Origin: Helicoverpa zea
Taxonomy: Eukaryota > Arthropoda > Insecta > Lepidoptera > Noctuidae
Reading direction: 5' to 3'
Assembly: GCF_022581195.2 (NCBI RefSeq)
Contig: NC_061473.1
Span: 10,726,001-10,790,000 of the forward strand
Length of the DNA stretch: 64,000 nucleotides
Part shown: positions 1 through 10,500 of the stretch, one piece after another
Layout: each line of letters begins with the position of its first letter
How positions within the stretch are numbered: the stretch's first letter is position 1
The notes under the pieces: model-generated
Seen by the model: only the letters and a program-made list of their open reading frames with translations
Database searches by the model: none
What the model was told of the DNA's origin: nothing
Translations under genes and position numbers: made by a program

Positions 1-868
1 TATTGATATTATTATGATCGGTTTTGTTAAGTTACTTGGAATACTGACACCAGGTCTTTTTAGATGAAATTTGATATTTGTGCTTTTTTAAACCGTATTT
101 AATTTATTCGCCTATTATATCTTTTTTTAAAGTGTCTAATATTTTCCTCATACTTTTCTCTAATTAATATTGCATAAATAATTTTATATTAACAAACAAA
201 ATCGATTATAGTGTAGTGCCATCTGTTGGTAATTTAAGGTATCTTTTAGATAGTAAATAGTTTCCGGGCCAAATAAAAGGTGGCGACTCTTCGTTTACTT
301 AGCTGTCAAAATGTACGGAGTGTCCTCCCCCTGATTATGCATCATATTCATGACATTTTCTATTAGGGTAAGTAGCACCATGTAACTATAACGATAACCA
401 ATGTTATAGTTATATGGTGCTACTTACCCTAATAGAAAATGTCATCGTTAATATAGTAAAAGGTCGAAGGAAAACAAATAATTATTATATATTACTTTTT
501 ATTTACGCGTGTATGCGGAATGCAAAAAACCGCCATATTGATATTATTATGATCGGTTTTGTTAAGTTACTTGGAATACTGACACCAGGTCTTTTTAGAT
601 GAAATTTGATATTTCTGCTTTTTTAAACCGTATTTAATTTATTCGCCTATTATATCTTTTTTTAAAGTGTCTAATATTTTCCTCATACTTTTCTCTAATT
701 AATATTGCATAAATAATTTTATATTAACAAACAAAATCGATTATAGTGTAGTGCCATCTGTTGGTAATTTAAGGTATCTTTTAGATAGTAAATAGTTTCC
801 GGGCCAAATAAAAGGTGGCGACTCTTCGTTTACTTAGCTGTCAAAATGTACGGAGTGTCCTCCCCCTG
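1..868. repeat. Direct repeat, 535-bp period, about 332 bp per copy
   Basis: Positions 1-332 recur almost unchanged at 536-868, both ending at the same cctccccctg. The first copy may begin outside the window. The spacer (333-535) holds a hairpin. This could be a tandem duplication or part of an array. Confidence 0.85.
350..445. repeat. Short hairpin: 43-bp inverted repeat with 10-nt loop
   Basis: The arms 350-392 and 403-445 are complementary with one mismatch around the loop gataaccaat. The size is like a tiny MITE or a pre-miRNA-like hairpin. Confidence 0.8.
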
Positions 869-870
869 GA

Positions 871-1468
871 TAGAATAGTTATTGTTCTTCGCGCCTTTTT
901 TATTTCGGGACCTTTGTAAGTAATATAATAAAATCCCATTTTATATAAATTAAATAAACTACAATCATCAGCCGCTGTGGGAACCACGAACAACACAATT
1001 CTTTTCGTCTTTATCACATTCCTTTCTCAGTGTTAAATAATTGGTGTCCCTACTATATAAAGACAGACACTTCTATCGACTCTTGAAATACTTGTGCGAC
1101 CAGTTTTTATGTTTGAAATAAACAGACTTAGTGAGTGAGTTGCTGTATAGTGTACTGGCGTATTATAATCTTCAACAACTCTTTGGGGTCACGCACGGGC
1201 TCACGCCGATGACACGTACATTACTTGCATACACTAATACATGGCTTGGTTTACAATTCCCTGCAATGTTGCACGTATTGTGAAGTATTTCAGTAGTTGA
1301 ACTAGTTTTAAGAGCCGGTGTTGATAACTACTTCAATACTTTTGGATAATAGGTGCAGTGTGTAGTATTGTGAATCTGCTGAGAGCATCAAAACATCATC
1401 TTGTTTGTTCTACTTGCAGCATGTAGTGGATGAAGCAGTCCTGGTTACAGTTGTGGCGTAGGTGACGT
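871..1468 (+). promoter_or_regulatory. LIG1 upstream region with LTR-like promoter/polyA pair
   Basis: No coding exon seen. TATATAAAG at 1054-1062 is followed by AATAAA at 1117-1122. This spacing is like the U3-R-U5 of a retroviral-type LTR, so it may be a solo LTR rather than the ligase promoter. The LIG1 transcription start cannot be placed. Confidence 0.35.
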
Positions 1469-1591
1469 ATGAACTGGGCACTCAGACTGGTTGTGAGTAG
1501 ATTAGTGAAGCCGGCACGTGTTGTCACACGAGCCGCACTAATGCCAGCTGTTCCTGTGAGAATTGCACGTGCAGCTGTTGCGAGCACTGAC
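1469..1591 (+). other. Probable mitochondrial targeting leader of LIG1
   Basis: The 41 codons between the first in-frame ATG (1469) and the ATG at 1592 are rich in arginine, alanine and valine. They contain no acidic residue until the last one, which is the usual make-up of a mitochondrial presequence. The second ATG begins with a PCNA-box start like that of other LIG1 proteins. The first ATG has a weak context (C at -3, A at +4) and the second a strong one (G at -3, G at +4), which suits leaky scanning. Function is inferred. Confidence 0.6.
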
Positions 1592-4500
1592 ATGGCACAG
1601 AGAAGCATTACATCATTCTTCAAGGTGTCTCCGCCCAGAGCCACTATGAAGGTGGAGACCACTGATGAGCAGGAAGAGGTGAATGGTGATGCCCAAGTTG
1701 ATGTACCAATCACTAATGGAAAAGCTAAGGTAAGTTCCATGGCACCCATGCCATTGCTTATTTATTGAGTAGCAATGATGTTTACACATATTACCCAACA
1801 TGGTTGGTAATAAACTATTTATTGTGCATGTTCTAGATATCAAAGAGGCCCAGGTTAGAGAGCAGTGACAGTGACGCCTCTCCAAAGAAAGAAAACATCA
1901 ATCCACCAGGCTCTAACAAGGTACTTTTGATCTTATTGCTAAACTAAAATATTTTATGTAGAATAATGATTTAAGTACATATTTGAAATCCCTTAGAAAA
2001 AGAAGGTTAAACGTCAGCGCATTGAAAGCTCTGGCAGTGAATCAGATGCGTCCGTTAAGGCAGCAGCAGTTGCTTCTTCTGATGAGGAGCCTGCAGCGTC
2101 ACCCAGTCCATCACCAAAGAAACAAATTCAAGTTAAAATAGAAAAATCCACATCACCTAAGACATATGCATCACCCAAGAGTAAAAAGAGGAAACTGCTA
2201 GTTGTAGACAATAGTACTAAGAGCCCTTCTCAGAAGAAAGCAGCTACAGATATGTTCAAAAGAATCACTCCAAAGAAAGAAATAAAGCAAGAGCAGAAAG
2301 AAGTCGCGAGTGAGGACGAGACTAAGCAGGAGGATGAACCTGTCAACACTGACGTACAGGAAATAGTGCCAGGTGAGTTAACACTTGTTACTGCACACTG
2401 CTTCTTTATATATTTTAGGTATTCTCATTTGTATTGATAGTCAGCAAATAGATGTGATGTGAACGCTGGTCTGTATTGTGTCAGAGACGGAGTACAACCC
2501 CGCGTCCAGCAAGTACCACCCGGTGCGGGACGCGTGCTGGCGGGCGGGGCAGGCCGTGCCCTACCTGGCGCTGGCGCGGACGCTGGAGCTCATCGAGGCC
2601 ACCTCCGCGCGGCTCAAGATCGTCGACATCCTCAGCAACTACCTGCGCTCCGTCATCGTGCTCACGCCGGAGGACCTGCTGCCCAGCGTGTACCTGTGCC
2701 TCAACAGGCTCGCGCCCGCCTACGAGAGCCTGGAGCTGGGTGAGTGCGGGTGTGCGCGGCGCGAGCGTGGGTGCTGTGTCGGCGGGGTGTAGAGCGTGGT
2801 GTGCGCAGGTATCGCGGAGACGTACCTGATGAAGGCCATCGGGCAGTGCACGGGGCGCACGCTGGCGCAGCTGCGCGGGCAGCGCGCGGACCTGGGCGCG
2901 GCGGCGCAGGCGGCGCGGCTGCAGCAGCGCACCATGTTCCCGCCGCCGCCGCTCACGCTGCGGAAGGTCTTCGCCGCGCTCAAGGAGATCGCGCACATGA
3001 CCGGTACCTCATCTCACCATATTACTGTTTGCTAAATTATTCAGAAAGATTGTCTCAGTAACAATATTTTGTATAAACATGTAAGAATTTAGATATAAAA
3101 TTTAATGAACATAAAACAATTACATAAAGGTACCCTCGTTTTCATGTGCGTTTACAGAGACAGTAAAAATATTCAATCATTTGTCATTTAAAGTTCGTTT
3201 ACAGAGTTAGTTTAAATCAAGAAATATACAATAATCTAACACCTGCAGGCCACGCATCGGTCTCCAAGAAAATCAACAAGATCCAGTCGCTGTACGTCGC
3301 CTGTAGACACTCTGAAGCTAAATTTCTCATAAGGTAAGTACAACATGAACTATATCAAGTGTGTAAACACGGTTCATCAGTTTTCATATTGTGTGACAGA
3401 GTAATAAATACACATCAGCAGCACACATCTAAGAAGGCGCTGCCGTGGTTAATCTTCGATGCAGTAGAAGTCGCTGCTAGTCTAGTGTGTGTCGTCCGTC
3501 TTAGCTGCAGACGTGTTAAGTAGACGGCACTAGTAGGTAAGAGTGCCAGTTGCGAGGAATCTGACGCAACGCCGAGTGTTAGTGGTGCACGCCGTCGGCA
3601 CAATCAGACAGTTCGCATTGAGTCGCGGTGGATTGTCTTGTGATTTGTGACTTGGTTTATGACAAGTGTTAACCAAAGTTTTGTAACTCTTATATCATGT
3701 CCTCAACAATATCTCGAGCACCTGATGACGAACCTATCCGCCATGTATAATACGAGTGTTGTGGCAGGTCGCTGGAGGGCAAGCTGCGCATCGGGCTGGC
3801 GGAGCAGTCGGTGCTGCAGGCGCTGGCGGCGGCGGCCACGCGCACCCCGCCCGGCCCCGGCGGCGTCACGCAGCTCGACGCCGCGCGGGGGCTGTCCGCC
3901 GACCAGTGCAAGGTGAGCACGCGCCGCCACTGCCCGCACCGTGGGGGACAGACGAGACTGTGTTGCCAGAACAAATATAATAAAGTGCCATAACAAGACC
4001 TTGTGTCGTTTTCCTCTTAATACAATATTAAAAATAATAATAATAAGGCAATGTTACTTTTCTCGTGAAAATGTGACCTTTTGAGCTGTCTCATGTTATG
4101 TTTGAGTATCTGCTGCTGGCAGGCGCGGGTGGAGGAGGCGGCGCTGGTGCTGAAGACGACGTACTGCTCGTGCCCCGACCTGGGCCAGCTGGTGCCGGCG
4201 CTGCTGGCGCACGGGCTGGCGGCGCTGCCGACGCACTGCCGCCTGGCGCCCGGCCTGCCGCTCAAGCCCATGCTGGCGCACCCCACCAAGCAGCTCTCGC
4301 ACATCTTCGACAGGTACATCTCTACACACTCAACTTATTCAAAGCATTGTCGTCATCACTTTCATTTGTAGTTTTAATAGCAGCGTTTTACCTGAAATAA
4401 AACGCATATTAAATACTTACCTTATTTGAAGCTTACTAGTTTGAGATAGGCACCTACGTGTTTTCCGCTTTTATCTCCGTCCTTTTCTACCCCATATCTT

Positions 4501-7500
4501 GCATCTCTCTCGCACACCGACCAGTTTCACTCCCCACCAGGCAGGAGGCGACGAGTGTTCTCGGCGGCCACAGTTCGTCATTGAGTCGAAAACACCAGGC
4601 AGAAATTAAAATGTAAGCTTCAAATAAGGTAAGTATTTAATATGCGTTTTATTTCAGGTAAAACGCTGCTATTAAATTCTTGACCGTTATTTGAAGCTTA
4701 CTAGTTTGAGACGTGTTTGTTATCGCCTGGTGGAAGTGGACGCCAATGTGAGCAAAAGCACAATGAAATTGTGTATGTAAATAGGTACTTAGGTACACGA
4801 GTAATCACATGTAAGTATGTGTATTGCGTCCTGGAATACTAATGTAATCAAAGTTAACTGGTACTGGTACTCAGCTACATTCTGTTAGACTGGAAGCCGA
4901 CCCCAACATAGTTGGGAAATGGGCTCGAAGGATGAGTAATAAAAATTAAAAGAGAGATGCAAGAACAAAAGCAAAATTGATTTCATTTTCTAATAGTAAT
5001 TAACAAAAACATTGCGATACTTCTTAATAACAATAGTAACAAAAATATAGACATTAATCAGCTGGATTAATTAAATAATCGAGATAACTTGCTACTTCTA
5101 TTTAGTGGGTATCTTTCCCTTCTGTAAAAATGGGCAAATGTATTGCCTGATCGCCAATTACCCTTTGCTAATATATCGTCCAAAAGTATATTGTCAACAC
5201 AGATTTTGACGCTACCGCCGAGTGGAAGCTTCCTGGGGTTGTAGTTATTCCTGCCTCTTTTAACAATGTCTTAATCCACCCGCATCATCGTTCGGGTGCC
5301 TGCCTTTGGTTGGCCTCTAACGGATATAAATAAATTTGAGGAATTAGCCAATGTCCGTCTATCTTCTAACAAGGCTTTAGTCTTTCTGACCCAATACACT
5401 GGACTTAGATTTATATTTTCCTGATTATCCATCAAACAACAACCCGACTGCCTATGACTAGAACTGTCGGTCTTAGAGCCAAAGACTGGCCATAAGATTA
5501 AATTATCTTTGTTGTTTTTGAAATGTTCTGGGTCTATTGCAAGCAAGGAAAGATCATGGACTCGCCTTTCCGAAACAAGCTAGCAAAAGAAAGAGCAGCA
5601 GTGTGCCTGGAAGTTGCAAATGGATTATTCTCGTCTACGTTTACTGCACTTAAGTAGGTTACCAATTGGTCATTATTCCAGATGGACGGCTTCCCGGGGA
5701 ACAGGTTTGCTCAGCGCTATTGATTTTAAATTGTGTCCGACTAGAACGTGTGAACCTAGCTCTCCAGTGGTTTCTGCATTGCATAGTGTAGCTATAACTG
5801 ACTTGTGTAATAAAATAGTATTGTATGTTAGTTTATTTACTATGTGTAAGTCTGCTAAAAATTGGGTAAGTATAGGTCCAAATAGGGATTCAAGGATTCA
5901 TAGGATCCAATTTCATACTTTTCGCCCCAATTTAACCATCGACTCCAAGCTGATTGATAAGTGTTGCGTGTGGATTGAAGAAGACTTCAGTCGGAGAGAC
6001 TCCTTGTCCCTCCCCCCCCCCATTTCCCTGACCTTGGCAGGGGGTATCCCCGTTGCTGTGTCTATCGGTTTCTGCTCGAGGTTCATCAGTGTGTAGGGTA
6101 CTGCTAATGATCGGGACTTCAAATCTGCTCGCCAAAATACCTGGTGCCACCGAAGGAACTACTATGAGATTAACTCCCGTTCCTGAATTGAGATGACTGA
6201 GGACCTACGGTATAAGGTAAGGTGGCGGTAATACCCATGCTAGCGGGTAAGTCAAAACTTGAGAAAAAGGCATCGTGGAACCCCGCTTTCGGGTCCTTCA
6301 GATCTAGGGGCACGTAGTACACAACTATGTGTCCCTGGGCTCGCTTCGAGGCAAGTAGGTCCACTGCTGATACAAGATGCCACTCCGGTGGAGGTTTGTG
6401 TCGGGAGAGATGGTCTGCCTGACTGTTGAATAGGGCTGGTATATGATTCACGACGTGATAGATTTGATACAGCTCAAGATAACTGAATACTCTGTACGTC
6501 AAGTTCGGTAGGCTCCTTGATCGGGTGCCACCTTGATTTCTTAGATATGACACCACAGTCCCATTTTTGCATTGAAAAATGGCTGTTGATCTCTTTAGCA
6601 ACTTGCCGTGATTTTCCAGTTAATACTGCAAGCATCTCTTTCAGATCGCAGTGAAAGCCTTTTTCTCTCTCGTTCCATGAACCCATTACGGGAGTTCCGT
6701 TCAGTTGTGCCCCCCATCCTACATCGGAGGCGTCCGTGGTTATAAGGTGACAGGGAAGTGGCGAATGAATATCCAAGGTTTGGTGGCAGCTGACCAGCCA
6801 CCACTTTAGATCTGCTAAGGCATCTGCTGGTAGGTTCAACATTGCTATACTCCATTCACCGAGCCGTGAGCCCACAATGTAACCAAAGAATGACACTTTT
6901 TCAAAATGGTGGGTATAACCCGACCGATGACAAAAACGTCACATTTTTATGTAAAATGTTCTTAGTATCGTGGTCTTCAATTAAGTAGGGTTCTATGTAT
7001 GACAGTCAAGACTTCTAGGTTCATTTTACATGTAAACGATTTACTACATATTTCATTAAAATTAAGAAAATAATTTACGGCCTTTATTATACATATTTGA
7101 TTTCAAATAAGTTTGAAAAGATTGCATAAGTTCCACAGACATCGTTCTAAAATATCATTTCTAATGTTGTCAGTATATTACTTTCGTAGTTATTTTTATA
7201 AAATATGATCATTACTTCAATCGTGACTTATAAGAACCCTTTTTATGGTTTGTTCACCGTTTGGCTCACGGTTCCATGAATAGGGTAGGTATAGATTGCT
7301 GTTCAACACTGCATTGAGGAAAGTGAGGAGAGCCCGGTAATGCAGTCTGCCGTATGGAACAACGAAAACTTGCGAAGTTTAAAAGTCCTATCAAGCTATG
7401 CAGGTCTTCTAAGTTTGTCGTGCTGTTTGTCACGTAGTGCGTTTTGTCATTATCTTGTTGATAATGCTTGCGATTTATTCACTTGCCATCCAAAACGTGG

Positions 7501-10500
7501 TGCAAATGATCCCAAAGTAGGCAAATATATCTTGGTGAGCCACCAGAAAATCGAGATACACAATTATAAGTAACCCTTGAGTTTTCAAAGTTTGAGCCAC
7601 CCAAATTGGTCACTGTGGCGAAGGTCTTGGGTGCCGTGCTTAAGCCAAATGGTAGGCACGTAATCTGAAGCAGTCTTCTTCTGTATACTAGTCGAAGAAC
7701 ATGTCTGTGACCTCCGGCTACCGAAAGGTAGAAGTAAGCCTGGGCGAGATCCACTTGCACAGCCATTCGTCTTTCTGAAGAAACTCTAGCACCCGAAAAA
7801 CATTTATTAAACTGAAGGGTTCCGTAATTATGAACTTGTTGAGAACCTTGAGATTGAGTATTGGACGGTTCTTTCCGTCGCCTTTTGGGCACAAGAAACA
7901 TATTGGAAAGAAAGCTGGCAGAATTTGCAGCTATCAATAGAACTTTTTGTTTTATCATTTGGGATATGACGACATCCATCTCTTTGGACTCTCTGGTCAA
8001 ATCTGGCATTATCTATCAAAGGTGGCTCTTGGCCAATGGTATGCGATACCCAGTTATTATTTTTGACAAGAAAGGCGGAGCTCCCATTTCTTTCCATTGG
8101 TCTTGATATAATGTTAGGCAACCCGCCTGGAAAGTCATAACTTACGTGCCTTGTTGGACGCATCAAAGTCCGCCTGCGGTCCTGGACGCTTTCTGTTTCC
8201 TCTGTTGGACATGGTTCCTATTGTAATTTACTCGTGATATCCCAAGGGAGCTTTTAGAGTTTTGCGTCACACGCCATTCAGCGTGAGTGTGATTACCATT
8301 TCCCTTCGAGGGAAGGTTATAATGGCGACTCTTCGAAAGTCGATCCAAAAAGCCACCCTGCGAGGGTAGATTGCAATGATGGTACGACCCGCAACATGCA
8401 TGATTGGTACCCTGCGAGGGTCCGTGATAATGAGCCGACCCCTGCGGGGGGTGGCTAGTATACTTACTGGTCCCTGCTTTGTAATGATGCTGCGACTCGC
8501 AAAATGCAAGATTGGTACCCTGCGCGGGTCCGTGATAATGAAACGACCCCTGTGGGGGGTGGCTAGTATACTTACTGGTCCCCACTTTGTAATGATGCTG
8601 CGTCTCGCAACATGCAAGATTGGTACCCTGCGCGGGTCCGTGAAAATGAGCCAACCCCTGTGGGGGGTGGCTAACATACTTACTGGCAGTCCTAGGCGGA
8701 GCGTACCAAGTCTTTCAAGGCCGAAAAGCATCACACGCCGAGATAATGAGCCGACCCCTACGGGGGGTGGCTAACAGACTTACTGGCAGTCCGAGGGGAG
8801 CGTACCAAGTCTTTCAAGGCCGAAAAGCATCACACGCCGAGATAATGAGCCGACCCCTACGGGGGGTGGCTAACAGACTTACTGGCAGTCCGAGGGGAGC
8901 GTACCAAGTCTTTCAAGGCCGAAAACCATCACACGCCGTGATAATGAGCCGACCCCCATGGGAGGTGGCTAACAGACTTACTGGTAGTCCGAGGGGAGCG
9001 TACCAAGTCTTTCAAGGCCGAAAAGCTTTCTTGACACCATCAGCCCTCTTCAAGTGCGGTAGTGATCAGTCCGAACTAAGGAGATGCTGGTTGGACCGCA
9101 CCTCACACCATTCTTTTTTGTCAAACCGTTGAACGCCTTGCAGGATTGAACTAGGGCCACAGGTGCCTTAGGAACTTCGGGCTTGCTTTCTTTTCCATAG
9201 TCACGTGCACGGGCTGTGGTAGCTTTATTATTTACCGCATCTGTATTTGCTTTATAAGTCACTCATTCTGAAAACAAATTACTGAAAAAAAAGTACACGG
9301 AAGAAACTCGTGACAAAAAAGGGGTAGATGTACAAAATATTAACACTTGATTTCGCAAAATCGAATATCGAACGGTAAAACCGTTAACAAATTGTATAAA
9401 ATATTATAAACTCACCTGTGTTCTGCGAGAGCACTGAGTTTATTTTTCAACGAAATACTACAGCGGTTGGTTAGACAACCTTCTCGGGCGGAAAACAAGA
9501 CGCCAATGACGAACTGTGGCCGCCGAGAACACTCGTCGCCTCCTGCCTGGTGGGGAGTGAAACTGGTCGGTGTGCGAGAGAGATGCAAGATATGGGGTAG
9601 AAAAGGACGGAGATAAAAGCGGAAAACACGTAGGTGCCTATCTCAAACTAGTAAGCTTCAAATAACGGTCAAGAATTTAATAAAAAGCTTATTACATCAA
9701 ATCTATATCATACTTAACATGTCGATGTATAATGTAACAGTAATAGTGAACTACTCGCTACATGATCGCCGTGTGCATGTGTCAGGTTCGAGAGCGAGCA
9801 GTTCACGTGCGAGTGGAAGTACGACGGCGAGCGAGCGCAGATCCACGTGCCCGGCGCCGCCGACCTGCCCGACTACGCCCGCGCCGCCGTCTTCAGCCGC
9901 AACCAGGAGAACAACACCAGGTAACACTTATATCCACATGTTGTACTGTAGCACAGCGAACATCATGTAAAATCGCATAAAATGAATAATAAAAAACATA
10001 TACATGGTATTGACATTTACATATCCTTGTGCAGCAAGTACCCGGACATCCTGCGGCGGCTGCCGGCGCTGCTGAAGCCGTCGGTGTGGAGCTGCGTGCT
10101 GGACTGCGAGGCCGTCGCCTTCGACACCGACACCAAGCAGATCCTGCCCTTCCAGGTGACGAGAGCTCGGCACTCGGCCGCGGCCATGCCTCGTGCCTCG
10201 TGCACGTTACTGACGCTCGCATGTGCAGGTGCTGTCGACGCGCAAGCGCAAGGACGCCAGCGAGGCGGACATCAAGGTGCAGGTGTGCGTGTTCGTGTTC
10301 GACCTGCTGTTCCTCAACGGACAGTCTCTCGTGCACCAGCCGCTGCAGCAGCGCCGCGACGCGCTCAGGGAACACTTTAACCAAGTCGAAGGTAAGTACT
10401 CGGCCGCGCTGCATTCCTCACAACATATACATTACAAGTAGAGATGACTGACGCTACTATGCGCTTGTCGGGCAGGCCAGTGGCAGTTCGCGACGTCGCG

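Larger units (their letters stand above)
4379..9681 (-). mobile_element. DIRS-like (tyrosine-recombinase) retrotransposon, decayed, in LIG1 intron 8
   Basis: The element runs antisense to the ligase. It has 162-bp inverted terminal repeats (4422-4583 and 9504-9665). An internal region (about 4609-4720) carries, in reverse, the right end joined directly to the left end, which is the circle junction used by DIRS elements. Minus-strand pieces in order: repeat-rich gag-like region (about 9260-8160), reverse transcriptase (8009-7479), RNase H (6896-6170) and tyrosine recombinase (5546-5100). All are broken by frameshifts and stops. Without the element, intron 8 would be only about 170 bp. There is no target-site duplication, as expected for this class. 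Confidence 0.8.

Noticed and set aside
2481..2996. 171-codon minus-strand frame over LIG1
   Set aside because: Antisense shadow of ligase exons 4-5, which carry clear ligase sequence.
8340..9030. Regularly spaced repeats resembling a CRISPR array
   Set aside because: Units are head-to-tail with no unique spacers, and the DNA is eukaryotic.
8376..9132. Plus-strand frames of 132 and 128 codons with repeated peptides
   Set aside because: Products of the 108- and 99-bp tandem repeats; the element's genes are on the minus strand.
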